Shown: one piece after another, positions 15,714-23,050 of the stretch
Position numbering within the stretch: position 1 is the first letter of the stretch
How the letters are laid out: each line of letters starts with the position of its first letter
Assembly: GCF_047600445.1 (NCBI RefSeq)
Contig: NZ_JASGKT010000002.1
Span: 2,480,001-2,544,000, forward strand
Source: Piscinibacter sp047600445
GTDB lineage: Bacteria > Pseudomonadota > Gammaproteobacteria > Burkholderiales > Burkholderiaceae_C
DNA length: 64,000 nt
Direction of reading: 5' to 3'
Position numbers and translations under genes: made by a program
Notes under the pieces: generated by a model
Databases searched by the model: none
Told to the model about the DNA's origin: nothing
What the model saw: the letters and a program-made list of their open reading frames with translations, nothing else

Positions 15714-16118
15714 TCACTGGCCCAACTGCAGCGTCTTCAGCAGCAGGCTCTTGGCGGTGTTCATCACCTCGACGTTGTTCTGGTACGAACGCGAGGCGGA
15801 GATCATGTTGACCATCTCCTCCACCGGATTGACGTTGCTGTAGGTGACGTAGCCCTCGGCGTCGGCGCCGGGGTGCTTGGGGTCGTGCACGCGGCGGCCC
15901 TGGGTCTGGTCTTCCTGGATGGTGCTGACGCGCACGCCGGCCGCGCCCACCGAGCCCATCAGCTCGGTCTGGAACACCACCTGGCGCGCCTTGTAGGCCT
16001 GGCCGTCGGGGCCGGCCACGGTGTCGGCGTTGGCGAGGTTGCTCGCCACCACGTTCAGGCGCTGGCTCTGCGCCGAAGCGGCGCTGCCCGAGACGTTGAA
16101 GATGTTGAACATCGACAT
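15714..16118 (-). CDS. flgC: Flagellar proximal rod protein FlgC
   Basis: 134 residues with MFNIFNVSGSAASAQSQRLNVVASNLANADT at the start and NVNPVEEMVNMISASRSYQNNVEVMNTAKSLLLKTLQLG at the end, both typical of FlgC. The start ATG at 16118 (MSMFNIF) is chosen, with GGAGGCGCC just upstream; a second ATG lies two codons later. A longer frame reading into flgB is not real. Confidence 0.96.
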   Translation of the reverse strand: MSMFNIFNVSGSAASAQSQRLNVVASNLANADTVAGPDGQAYKARQVVFQTELMGSVGAAGVRVSTIQEDQTQGRRVHDPKHPGADAEGYVTYSNVNPVEEMVNMISASRSYQNNVEVMNTAKSLLLKTLQLGQ

Positions 16119-16129
16119 GAGGCGCCTCC

Positions 16130-16534
16130 TTACTGGCCCTTGATGGCGTCGAGCATCGTGCGCACGTTGCCGTTGATGAAACGCAGCGTCGCCTCGTACT
16201 TCACGCTGTTGTCGGCGAAGGCGGCGCGCTCGCGGTCCATGTCGACGCTGTTGCGGTCGAGGTTGGTCTGGCTGGCGCTCGCGTAGAGCAGGTTGGGCTC
16301 GGCGCGCGCGCCGGTGGCCGCGGCGATGTGGCTGCCGGCCGAGGTGGCCAGCGTCGCGGCCGGCTGCGCCGCGCCGGTGGCCTGCTTCAACGCCGTCGCG
16401 AAATCCATGTCGCGCGCCACGTAGCCCGGCGTGTCGGCGTTGGCGATGTTGCTGGCCAGCAGGCGCTGGCGTTCCGAGCGCAGCGCGAGGGCCTGGCCCT
16501 GGAAGTCCAGCGTTGCGGTGAGTCGGTTCAGCAT
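16130..16534 (-). CDS. flgB: Flagellar proximal rod protein FlgB
   Basis: 134 residues, normal for FlgB. Contains ALRSERQRLLASNIANADTPGYVARDMDF and the C-terminal NSVDMDRERAAFADNSVKYEATLRFINGNVRTM. It is the first gene of the flgBCDEFGHIJ-KL operon and builds the MS-ring end of the rod. It is transcribed away from flgA across a 131-base intergenic region. Confidence 0.97.
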   Translation of the reverse strand: MLNRLTATLDFQGQALALRSERQRLLASNIANADTPGYVARDMDFATALKQATGAAQPAATLATSAGSHIAAATGARAEPNLLYASASQTNLDRNSVDMDRERAAFADNSVKYEATLRFINGNVRTMLDAIKGQ

Positions 16535-16665
16535 GGTCGTGCGTCCGGTTGGGGGCTCGTGAAGGCATTCTGTTCAGCACCCCGCCGGACATAAGCGGAA
16601 TAAGCGCCCCCTTAGGCCGCCATTTCGCCGCCTTGTGCTGGACGCCGCCGCCCTACAGTGCCCAC
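16535..16665. promoter_or_regulatory. Divergent flgB/flgA control region
   Basis: 131 bases between the two divergent starts. The minus strand contains AAGGCGGCGAAATGGCG (16618-16634), which resembles half of an FlhDC box (AA-G-N-AAATA-CG). No confident sigma-70, sigma-28 or sigma-54 promoter could be assigned by eye. Confidence 0.35.
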
Positions 16666-17361
16666 ATGCATTCGTGGGCCTGCATCCTTCTCTGCGCGAG
16701 CGCGCTGCTGGGCGCGGCGCCCGTTCGCGCCGACGGCGACATGTCCGGCGTGCACGAGCAGGTGAAACAGTTCGCCGGCGCCTCGGTGCAGGCGGCGCAG
16801 GACACCCGGGTGCAGGTGGAAGTCGGCTCGCTCGACCCGCGCCTCAAGCTCGCGCCCTGCGCGCAGATCCAGCCCTACCTGCCGCCCAGCGCGCGGCTGT
16901 GGGGCCGAAGCCGCATCGGCCTGCGCTGCGCCAGCGGGCCGACGCGCTGGAACGTCTACCTGCCGATCACCGTGAAAGTGTTCGCGCCGGCCGTCGTCGC
17001 CACGCGCGCGCTGCCGGCCGGCAGCGTGCTGCAGGAAGCCGACCTCGCTCGAGCCGAGGTCGACCTGGCCGAAGAATCGTCGGCCGCCCTGCGCAGCGCC
17101 GGCGCCGCGCTCGGCCGCGCGCTCGACCGGCCGCTGGCCGCCGGCGCCAGCCTGCGCCAGTCGCACCTCCGGCCGCGCCAGTGGTTCGCCGCCGGCGAAA
17201 CCGTGCAGTTGCTGGCGCAAGGCCCGGGCTTCCAGGTGGGCGGCAGCGGGCAGGCGCTGAGCGCCGGCATCGAAGGCCAGCCGGTGCGCATCCGCGCCGA
17301 GAGTGGGCGCATCCTCACTGCCGAAGCGGTGGGCGAGCGGCGCGCGCGGGTGCATCCGTGA
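16666..17361 (+). CDS. flgA: P-ring assembly chaperone FlgA
   Basis: 231 residues; periplasmic chaperone that helps FlgI form the P ring. The start is the ATG at 16666, giving a compact Sec signal peptide (MHSWACILLCASALLGAAPVRA). The C-terminal two thirds hold a SAF-type domain (PAVVATRALPAGSVLQEADLARAEVDL; GRALDRPLAAGASLRQSHL). A longer upstream frame runs into the divergent promoter region and has no signal peptide at its start. Located opposite flgB, as in many Proteobacteria, and followed by flgM and flgN. Confidence 0.93.
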   Translation: MHSWACILLCASALLGAAPVRADGDMSGVHEQVKQFAGASVQAAQDTRVQVEVGSLDPRLKLAPCAQIQPYLPPSARLWGRSRIGLRCASGPTRWNVYLPITVKVFAPAVVATRALPAGSVLQEADLARAEVDLAEESSAALRSAGAALGRALDRPLAAGASLRQSHLRPRQWFAAGETVQLLAQGPGFQVGGSGQALSAGIEGQPVRIRAESGRILTAEAVGERRARVHP

Positions 17362-17403
17362 ACGGCGTCACCCCATGAACGAGGGCATTTCCCGAAAAGA
17401 GCC

Positions 17404-17430
17404 TAAAGTCACGCCACGTGGCTCCGATAA
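17404..17430 (+). promoter_or_regulatory. FliA (sigma-28) promoter for flgMN
   Basis: TAAAG at 17404-17408 and CCGATAA at 17424-17430 separated by exactly 15 bases, a full match to the flagellar class 3 consensus TAAAG-N15-CCGATAA. It lies 51 bases before the flgM ATG, in the short gap after flgA. Confidence 0.9.
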
Positions 17431-17481
17431 GGCATGCATGCCCGCCGGAGACCACCCCGGCGCCTCCATCGGGAGAACACC

Positions 17482-17796
17482 ATGAAGATCGGCCATCCTG
17501 CAGACAAACGCAACGTCGTCGCCAACGAGAAGGCCGCCGAGCCCAAGGCCGCGGCCGAAACCGCCAAGCAGACGGGCGTGGCCCAGGCCGCCGGCGGCGC
17601 CGACCCGAGCGCGAAGGTCGAACTCTCCAGCGCCGCCAGCCTGCTGGCCAACCCGGGCGCGGCCGACTTCGACGCCGAGAAGGTGCAGCGCATCGCGCAG
17701 GCCATCGCCGACGGCAGCTTCCAGATCGACGCCGAGGTGATCGCCGACAAGCTGATCGCCAACGCGCACGAAGTGCTCGGCAAGGTTCAACGCTGA
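17482..17796 (+). CDS. flgM: Anti-sigma-28 factor FlgM
   Basis: 104 residues. It binds and holds FliA until the hook is finished, then is exported. MKIGHP at the start and the C-terminal FliA-binding region (SAKVELSSAASLL, DFDAEKVQRIAQAIADGSFQIDAEVIADKLIANAHEVL) are diagnostic. ATG at 17482 follows GGGAGAAC; an upstream in-frame ATG at 17434 lacks conservation and would overlap the promoter leader. It is driven by a perfect FliA promoter, the usual autoregulatory arrangement. flgN follows after 13 bases. Confidence 0.95.
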   Translation: MKIGHPADKRNVVANEKAAEPKAAAETAKQTGVAQAAGGADPSAKVELSSAASLLANPGAADFDAEKVQRIAQAIADGSFQIDAEVIADKLIANAHEVLGKVQR

Positions 17797-17809
17797 CCGA
17801 AAGCCGCCC

Positions 17810-18199
17810 TTGAGCGACACACCCGCCCCCTTCCCCACCGACACCGGCCTCGACGCGGCGCTGACCGCCGTCGAGGAACGGCTGGCCGCGCTCGGCGACG
17901 CGCTGCGCGCGCGCGACAGCGCCGCCATCGAACAGCAGGCCGACGAACTGCACCGCGCGCTCAGCGGCGCGGTCGCCCAGTTCGGCCAGGCCGCCAAGCG
18001 CGGCCCGATCACCCCCGCGCTGCGCCAGCGCCTGGCCCGCACCAGCGGCCTGGTGGCGGCGCAACGCGAATCGCTGTCGCGCGCCACCGCCGCGCTGGAC
18101 CGCGCGATGGACGTGCTGCTGCCGCGCGAGGCGGCGAGCGTGTATTCGCCGCAGGGTTGCGCGGAGCGCGGGCAGCGGGGCGGGGCCGTGCAGGCCTGA
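17810..18199 (+). CDS. flgN: Flagellar export chaperone FlgN
   Basis: 129 residues, helical, Ala/Leu-rich, with the long amphipathic helices expected of the FlgK/FlgL export chaperone (LDAALTAVEERLAALGDALRARDSAAIEQQADELHRAL). The start is a TTG at 17810; no ATG or GTG is available before the conserved region. Sequence conservation of FlgN is low, so the assignment rests largely on position directly after flgM. A strong terminator follows. Confidence 0.85.
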   Translation: MSDTPAPFPTDTGLDAALTAVEERLAALGDALRARDSAAIEQQADELHRALSGAVAQFGQAAKRGPITPALRQRLARTSGLVAAQRESLSRATAALDRAMDVLLPREAASVYSPQGCAERGQRGGAVQA

Positions 18200-18225
18200 G
18201 CGTCAGCGAGCTTCTGTTATGAGGG

Positions 18226-18257
18226 ATGCCGGAGCCACCGCTCCGGCATTTCTATTT
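18226..18257 (+). terminator. Rho-independent terminator after flgN
   Basis: ATGCCGGAGC (18226-18235), loop CACC, then the exact complement GCTCCGGCAT (18240-18249), followed by TTCTATTT. The 10-bp perfect stem plus T-rich tail reads in the direction of flgAMN. Confidence 0.88.
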
Positions 18258-18268
18258 CCGCGCAAGGT

Positions 18269-18775
18269 CTACGCAGGGGGCCGGTCGATCGTTTTCTCTG
18301 TTCTTTCGTGTGCGGCCACGACGCCCTCCTGGATCCGCCGCTGGCGCGTTTCCGGCCGGGCCGCATCGGCGATTCTGCGGACGATGAAGTTCCGCTTGCC
18401 CGGCGGCAACGACTTGAAGGCTTCTTCGACACCTTCGGCCCGCAGCGCGCTTGCCAGGTCGTCGGGAATCGTCACGCCGGCCCGATCGAGGACAGTGATG
18501 CGCACTCGAATGCGATCGCCCGTCTCGGTGTTCGTCTCGCGGCGAACCTTCGACTTGATACGAATGCAGTGCCGGCCGCCCCCGACCGGGAACAGGCTCA
18601 CCTGGAACGGCTCGGAGTCGTTCACGCGGGCCATGACCAGCACCGGGCCCTTGGTTCCCAAGGCCTGGGTGACCTCGGTCGGAACGGAAACGGCGCAGTA
18701 GTCCATTCCTTCGGCCCAGTCTTCCAGGACTGCGTGAAACGAGAGTTTCTTGCCGGCGGGTGGGGGCGGCGTCAT
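18269..18775 (-). CDS. YdeI/OmpD-associated family protein (DUF1905)
   Basis: 168 residues. The N-terminal half (FHAVLEDWAEGMDYCAVSVPTEVTQALGTKGPVLVMARVND) matches DUF1905 and the C-terminal half (IPDDLASALRAEGVEEAFKSLPPGKRNFIVRRIADAARPETRQRRIQEGV) is the YdeI/OmpD-associated domain. The biochemical role is not established. The ATG at 18775 is used; the open frame continues upstream through an attC-like element, which explains its non-conserved leader. This is the last of three minus-strand cassette-like genes, and its codon use is less GC-biased than the flagellar genes. Confidence 0.8.
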   Translation of the reverse strand: MTPPPPAGKKLSFHAVLEDWAEGMDYCAVSVPTEVTQALGTKGPVLVMARVNDSEPFQVSLFPVGGGRHCIRIKSKVRRETNTETGDRIRVRITVLDRAGVTIPDDLASALRAEGVEEAFKSLPPGKRNFIVRRIADAARPETRQRRIQEGVVAAHERTEKTIDRPPA

Positions 18776-18827
18776 GGTTGTGCTGCGAGGGAACCGGGAG
18801 AAGCTTGCAGCCAAGGTTGGTTGTGCG

Positions 18828-18951
18828 GCCTGGCGTTTGAACTGGGCCGCGTGCGCCGGTGTCGCGCTTGGCTCGCTGGACGGATGATGAACCACTCCGG
18901 GAAGCGGGCCAAGCGCCATGCCGGTGCGTCGGCTTGAATGAATTGTTAGGC
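18828..18951 (-). repeat. attC-like integron recombination site 1
   Basis: Read on the minus strand: core GCCTAAC (18945-18951) then AATTCATTCAAGCCGA, which is the classic R''-L'' arm, a self-complementary centre (GCACCGG..GCGCTTGGC against GCCAAGCGCG..CCGG), then GCGGCCCAGTTCAAACGCCAGGC, which aligns with the canonical GCGGCTTAATTCAAGCGTTAGGC end. The right core is degenerate (GCCAGGC instead of GTTAGGC). It starts 7 bases after the stop of the VOC gene, as expected of a cassette. Confidence 0.75.
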
Positions 18952-18958
18952 CACGCGC

Positions 18959-19333
18959 TCACTGGAACTGCGTCAGTGATAGAACATGACCATCAGGGTC
19001 TTGAAACCACGCCACAAGTGCGCCACTGGGGGCATGCCAAATCCCATCAGCATCCTGATCCACGCCCTCGTAGTGCCGGAATACAACTCCGGCCGCGCTC
19101 AAATTTTTCACTGTCTGGCGAATATCCGAAACCGCCCACCCCAATGCGGTGTACGGAGCAACATAAGCCTGCTCGACCTTTTGAATGCGTAGCATCGAGT
19201 CGCCAACTTGAAATACCAATGCGGGAGACTCTTCTGCCACGAACGCCAGACCGAGCACGCGCTCGTAAAACGCCCGCGACCCTTCAGGATTTGTGGTTGC
19301 CAAGAACAAGATTGGATTCTCGAGTCGTGTCAT
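18959..19333 (-). CDS. VOC-family (glyoxalase/bleomycin-resistance-like) protein
   Basis: 124 residues; vicinal-oxygen-chelate fold suggested by LENPILFLATTNPEGSRAFYERVLGLAFVAEESPALVFQVGDSMLRI and the C-terminal GALVAWFQDPDGHVLSLTQF. Substrate unknown. The ATG at 19333 lies 5 bases after an attC core, with no Shine-Dalgarno sequence, which is common for integron cassettes. The stop at 18959 is followed at once by attC site 1. Less GC-rich than neighbours. The larger upstream frame reads through the attC site and is not real. Confidence 0.85.
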   Translation of the reverse strand: MTRLENPILFLATTNPEGSRAFYERVLGLAFVAEESPALVFQVGDSMLRIQKVEQAYVAPYTALGWAVSDIRQTVKNLSAAGVVFRHYEGVDQDADGIWHAPSGALVAWFQDPDGHVLSLTQFQ

Positions 19334-19338
19334 AAGTG

Positions 19339-19465
19339 GCCTAACGTCTGAGTCGAGGGGCGGGTGCCGGTGAGCCGGCTTGGCCGCGAGGCGGATGATA
19401 GGCAGCGAGCGACTCGCGGCCAAGCTGGCTTGCCGGTGGCCGTCCCCTCCAGTGAAGGGTTAGGC
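19339..19465 (-). repeat. attC integron recombination site 2
   Basis: 127 bases bounded by perfect core sites GCCTAAC (19339-19345) and GTTAGGC (19459-19465, plus-strand reading). The interior is largely self-complementary: GGGTGCCGGTGAGCCGGCTT and GGCCGCGAG pair with CTCGCGGCC and AAGCTGGCTTGCCGGTGGC. The TAA stop of the RidA-family gene lies within the core, and the VOC gene starts 5 bases beyond the other core. These are the standard features of an integron cassette junction. Confidence 0.88.
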
Positions 19466-19840
19466 CTCAGCGATTGCCGCAATAGACACCTTGAGCCCCG
19501 GAATGCGCGCCGGCAGCTTGGCACCCTGGCGTGCTGGCGGGTTGGATGGGAACCACTTCAGCCACTCCTCGTTCATCCCAGGGAAGTCGTCTTCGTCTGC
19601 CAGCACGACCGTAGCGCTGACGAGTTTGTCCAGCGAGCTGCCGGCTTCTTCGAGGATGGCTTGGATGTTCGCCAGGCACTGCCTGGTTTGTTCCTGGATG
19701 GTCGTGCCCTCGATAGCACCAGTGGCTGGATCAGTTGGAGAAGTGCCCGAAACGAAGACGAGTCCAGCGGCCTTGACGGCTTGGCTGTAGGTTGGCGGTG
19801 GTTTCGCCGCCCTAGGCGTAAACACAATCTGACGAGCCAC
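19460..19840 (-). CDS. RidA/YjgF-family protein
   Basis: 126 residues. TYSQAVKAAGLVFVSGTSPTDPATGAIEGTTIQEQTRQCLANIQAILEEAGSSLDKLVSATVVLAD is the RidA/YjgF fold, which in other members hydrolyses reactive enamine/imine intermediates. The end is shorter than usual after PARQGAKLPARIPGLKVSIAAIA. GTG start at 19840 with GGAGG eight bases upstream. Its TAA stop is part of the attC site 2 core, so it is a cassette gene transcribed on the minus strand. Confidence 0.87.
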   Translation of the reverse strand: MARQIVFTPRAAKPPPTYSQAVKAAGLVFVSGTSPTDPATGAIEGTTIQEQTRQCLANIQAILEEAGSSLDKLVSATVVLADEDDFPGMNEEWLKWFPSNPPARQGAKLPARIPGLKVSIAAIAEA

Positions 19841-20065
19841 TGCGTGCCTCCATGAATATGCTTGAGAGTGGATGCGACTGTTCCTCTGAGGTCCAACCTA
19901 TTTTCTGCGACAGCCGTCGACGGCCCGCTGCGCGCGGAGGCGGGTGACCCGGCCGCGCGAAGCGCGATAGACAACGGGCGACTTCTCTCCGACGAAGCCC
20001 GCAGCGAGCTGCCGCTTCGCGTGCGCGGATCGAGCCGGCGGCGCAGCGTACCGGGGCTGTAGACG
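19841..20065. other. Intergenic region with palindromic sequence
   Basis: 225 bases between the RidA-family cassette and the plus-strand PIN toxin. Minus strand AGGTTGGACC (19890-19899) fits the integron core GTTRRRY and may mark the other end of the RidA-family cassette. The rest (about 19950-20045) is rich in nested complementary stretches such as CCGCGCGAAGCG with CGCTTCGCG and GGGCGACTTC with GAAGCCC. A 66-codon open frame ends at 20062 just before the toxin gene but does not resemble any antitoxin. Confidence 0.4.
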
Positions 20066-20488
20066 ATGTACCTGCTGGATACGAACGTGGTTTCCGAGCT
20101 GCGAAAGAGCAAGCCGCACGGTGCCGTGTTGGCATGGGTGGGCGCAGCGGACGATGCAACCTTGTTCCTCTCGGCGGTGACGATTGGCGAGATTCAGGCC
20201 GGCATCGAGAAGACGCGGGAGGACGACCCCGACAAGGCGGCCGAGATCGAACAGTGGCTGGAGCAGGTTGCAGCCTCGTGCCGGGTGCTGCCGATGGATG
20301 CGGCCGCGTTCCGCGAGTGGGGGAGGCTGACTCATCGGAAGTCCAGCACCGTGCTTGAAGACGCGATGATTGCCGCGACTGCGCGTATGCACAACCTCGT
20401 GGTTGTCACGCGCAACGTTGCGGAATTCAAGATGCCGGGAGTCAAGACGCTCGATCCGTTCAAGAGCAGCAGCCCCAGGGATGGTTGA
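20066..20488 (+). CDS. vapC: PIN-domain ribonuclease toxin, VapC/FitB type
   Basis: 140 residues. Acidic active-site residues are in place: Asp in YLLDTNVVSELRKS, Glu in TIGEIQAGIEKT and Asp in TVLEDAMIAATARMHNLVVVTRN. The ordering matches FitB/VapC toxins, which are metal-dependent RNases normally neutralised by a partner encoded just upstream. No ribbon-helix-helix or AbrB-like antitoxin gene is visible upstream; the preceding ~225 bases are palindromic non-coding sequence next to a cassette boundary. The toxin may be orphaned, or its antitoxin lost when the cassettes arrived. Confidence 0.88.
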   Translation: MYLLDTNVVSELRKSKPHGAVLAWVGAADDATLFLSAVTIGEIQAGIEKTREDDPDKAAEIEQWLEQVAASCRVLPMDAAAFREWGRLTHRKSSTVLEDAMIAATARMHNLVVVTRNVAEFKMPGVKTLDPFKSSSPRDG

Positions 20489-20513
20489 ACTGGCGCCAGC
20501 GCCTCCCCCACCC

Positions 20514-20556
20514 TTGCCCCCTGCCCACCCTCCCGCTATGCTGTGTTTATGCACAG
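20514..20556 (+). promoter_or_regulatory. dinB promoter with overlapping LexA box
   Basis: TTGCCC (20514-20519), 17-base spacer, TATGCT (20537-20542) form a sigma-70-like promoter. CTGTGTTTATGCACAG (20541-20556) matches the SOS operator CTGT-N8-ACAG and overlaps the -10 end, the likely transcription start and the dinB start codon. Confidence 0.75.
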
Positions 20557-21787
20557 CCCCGGCGAGCCCCCGCCCACGCGGCGCCTGATCGCCCACCTCG
20601 ACATGGATGCGTTCTACGCATCGGTCGAGTTGCTGCGTTACCCCGATCTGCGCGGGCTGCCGGTGGTGATCGGCGGCGGGCGGCGGCATCAGCCCGAAAC
20701 CCTGCCCGACGGCTCGCGGCGCTACTTCCGCCTGCGTGACTACACCGGTCGCGGCGTGCTGACCACCAGCACCTACGAGGCGCGCGCGCTCGGCGTGTTC
20801 TCGGCGATGGGCACGATGAAGGCGGCGCAGCTCGCGCCCGACGCCGTCCTGCTGCCGGTCGATTTCGACGAGTACCGGCGCTACTCGCGCCTGTTCAAGG
20901 CCGCCGTGCGCGAGATCGCGCCGCGCATCGAAGACCGTGGCATCGACGAGATCTACATCGACCTCACCGACGTGCCCGGCGCGCTGGCCGACGGCGGCCG
21001 CGCGGCTGGCCGGCGGCTCAAGGCGGCGGTGCGCGAAGCCACCGGCCTGACGTGCTCGATCGGCATCACGCCCAACAAGCTGCTGTCCAAGCTCGCCTCG
21101 GAACTCGACAAGCCCGACGGGCTGACGCTGCTGGGCTTCGCGGACATTCCGGCGCGCATCTGGCCGCTGGCGGCGCGCAAGGTCAACGGCATCGGGCCGA
21201 AGGCGAGCGAGAGGCTGGCCGCGCTGGGCCTGCACACGGTGGGCGACATCGCCGCCGCCGAGCCGGCCTTCCTGGTGCGGCAGTTCGGCGCCAACTACGG
21301 GCGCTGGCTGCACGACGCCGCGCACGGCCGCGACGAGCGCGAGGTGGTGACGCACAGCGAGCCGGTGTCGATCAGCCGCGAAACCACCTTCGAGCGCGAC
21401 CTGCACGCGGTGCGCGACCGCGCCACGCTGTCGGGCATCTTCACCGAGCTGTGCGTCGAGCTCGCCGGCGACCTGGCGCGCAAGGGCTACGCCAGCAAGA
21501 CCATCGGCATCAAGCTGCGCTTCGACGATTTCAAGTCGGTGACGCGCGACCTGACGCTGCCGGCGCACACGATGGACGCGCGCACCATCCGCCGCGCGGC
21601 CGGCGAGTGCCTCAAGCGCGTCGACCTGAGCCGGCGGCTGCGCCTGCTGGGCGTGCGCGCCGGGGCGCTGGCGCGGCTGGCCGACCTGGTGGCGCCCGCC
21701 GCCGCGCCGGAGCCCGCGCCCGAGGCACCGGCCGCGCCCGGCGAGCTGCCGCTGTTCGCGCAGGCCGGGCCGCCGCCGGGGCGCTAG
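20549..21787 (+). CDS. dinB: DNA polymerase IV (Y family)
   Basis: 412 residues; error-prone lesion-bypass polymerase. Catalytic motifs are present: DMDAFYASVE near the start and the RGIDEIYIDL acidic pair, helix-hairpin-helix NGIGPKASERLAALGLHTVGD, little-finger region SISRETTFERDL. The C-terminal ELPLF is a likely beta-clamp-binding motif. A LexA box overlaps the start. The ATG at 20549 lies about 7 bases after the -10, so the mRNA may be leaderless; a GTG at 20543 is in frame but would fall before the transcription start. Confidence 0.93.
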   Translation: MHSPGEPPPTRRLIAHLDMDAFYASVELLRYPDLRGLPVVIGGGRRHQPETLPDGSRRYFRLRDYTGRGVLTTSTYEARALGVFSAMGTMKAAQLAPDAVLLPVDFDEYRRYSRLFKAAVREIAPRIEDRGIDEIYIDLTDVPGALADGGRAAGRRLKAAVREATGLTCSIGITPNKLLSKLASELDKPDGLTLLGFADIPARIWPLAARKVNGIGPKASERLAALGLHTVGDIAAAEPAFLVRQFGANYGRWLHDAAHGRDEREVVTHSEPVSISRETTFERDLHAVRDRATLSGIFTELCVELAGDLARKGYASKTIGIKLRFDDFKSVTRDLTLPAHTMDARTIRRAAGECLKRVDLSRRLRLLGVRAGALARLADLVAPAAAPEPAPEAPAAPGELPLFAQAGPPPGR

Positions 21788-21828
21788 CATCGCCGCCGGA
21801 ACAGAAGAAGCAAAGAAGGAGACGAGCC

Positions 21829-22974
21829 GTGACCGTGATCACCACCATCGAAGACCTGCGCGTGCTGGCCAGGAAGCGCGTGCCGCGCATGTTCTACGAC
21901 TACGCCGATTCGGGCTCGTGGACGGAGAGCACCTACCGCGCCAACGAAGCCGATTTCCAGCGCATCAAGCTGCGCCAGCGCGTGGCGGTGAACATGGAAA
22001 ACCGCTCGACGGCGACGAAGATGGTGGGCGTGGACGCGGCGATGCCGGTGGCGATCGCCCCGACCGGCCTGACCGGCATGCAGCACGCCGACGGCGAGAT
22101 CCTCGCGGCGAAGGCGGCCGAGCGCTTCGGCATCCCGTTCACGCTGTCGACCATGAGCATCTGCTCGATCGAGGACATCGCCGCGCACACCAAGGCGCCG
22201 TTCTGGTTCCAGCTCTACGTGATGCGCGACCGCGGCTTCATCGAGCGCCTGATCGACCGCGCCAAGGCGGCGAACTGCGGCGCGCTGGTGCTGACGCTGG
22301 ACCTGCAGATCCTCGGCCAGCGCCACAAGGACCTGAAGAACGGCCTGTCGGCGCCGCCCAAGCCGACGCTGGCGAACATGCTCAACCTGCTGACCAAGCC
22401 GCGCTGGTGTCTGGGCATGCTGGGCACGAAGCGGCGCCAGTTCGGCAACATCGTCGGCCACGTCGAGGGCGTCACCGACATGGCCAACCTCGGCGCCTGG
22501 ACCGCGCAGCAGTTCGACCCGCGCCTGAACTGGGGCGACGTCGAATGGATCAAGAAGCGCTGGGGCGGCAAGCTGATCCTCAAGGGCATCCAGGACGTGG
22601 AAGACGCCCGGCTCGCCGCCGACTCGGGCGCCGACGCGCTGGTCGTCAGCAACCACGGCGGGCGCCAGCTCGACGGGGCGGAGTCGAGCATCCGCGCGCT
22701 GCCGGCGATCGTCGAGGCGGTGGGCTCGAAGATCGAGGTGCACATGGACGGCGGCATCCGCTCGGGACAGGACGTGCTGAAGGCCTGGGCGCTGGGCGCG
22801 CGCGGCACCTACATCGGCCGCGCCTTCCTCTACGGCCTGGGCGCGATGGGCGAGGCCGGCGTCGCCAAGGCGCTGGAGATCATCCACCGCGAACTCGACC
22901 TGACGATGGCCTTCTGCGGCCACACGCGCATCGAGACCGTGGACCGCTCGATCCTGCTGCCCGGCACGTTCTGA
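21829..22974 (+). CDS. lldD: FMN-dependent alpha-hydroxy-acid (L-lactate) dehydrogenase
   Basis: 381 residues. It matches the LldD family throughout: RMFYDYADSGSWTESTYRAN, FTLSTMSICSIEDIA, FWFQLYVMRDRGF, and the catalytic-histidine motif VVSNHGGRQLDGAESS followed by DGGIRSGQDVLKAWALGA. It oxidises an L-2-hydroxy acid, most likely L-lactate, feeding electrons to the respiratory chain. Start is GTG at 21829 with AAGGAG nine bases upstream. The lactate-specific assignment is inferred; other hydroxy acids are possible. It stands alone, with no lactate permease or lld regulator adjacent. Confidence 0.9.
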   Translation: MTVITTIEDLRVLARKRVPRMFYDYADSGSWTESTYRANEADFQRIKLRQRVAVNMENRSTATKMVGVDAAMPVAIAPTGLTGMQHADGEILAAKAAERFGIPFTLSTMSICSIEDIAAHTKAPFWFQLYVMRDRGFIERLIDRAKAANCGALVLTLDLQILGQRHKDLKNGLSAPPKPTLANMLNLLTKPRWCLGMLGTKRRQFGNIVGHVEGVTDMANLGAWTAQQFDPRLNWGDVEWIKKRWGGKLILKGIQDVEDARLAADSGADALVVSNHGGRQLDGAESSIRALPAIVEAVGSKIEVHMDGGIRSGQDVLKAWALGARGTYIGRAFLYGLGAMGEAGVAKALEIIHRELDLTMAFCGHTRIETVDRSILLPGTF

Positions 22975-23050
22975 GCGTCACCTGGGGGGTTTCGCTGCGC
23001 TGACGCGAAACTTACACTCGACGCATCCGCCGACTCCAAGGGGATGCGCC

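Noticed and set aside
16535..16665. FliA promoter in the flgB-flgA gap
   Set aside because: CCTAAG and CCGCTTAT occur but with 11-base spacing and poor matches; not supportable.
19862..20062. Antitoxin gene for vapC
   Set aside because: The frame ends three bases before the toxin but the sequence is translated palindromic DNA with no DNA-binding motif or toxin-binding helix.
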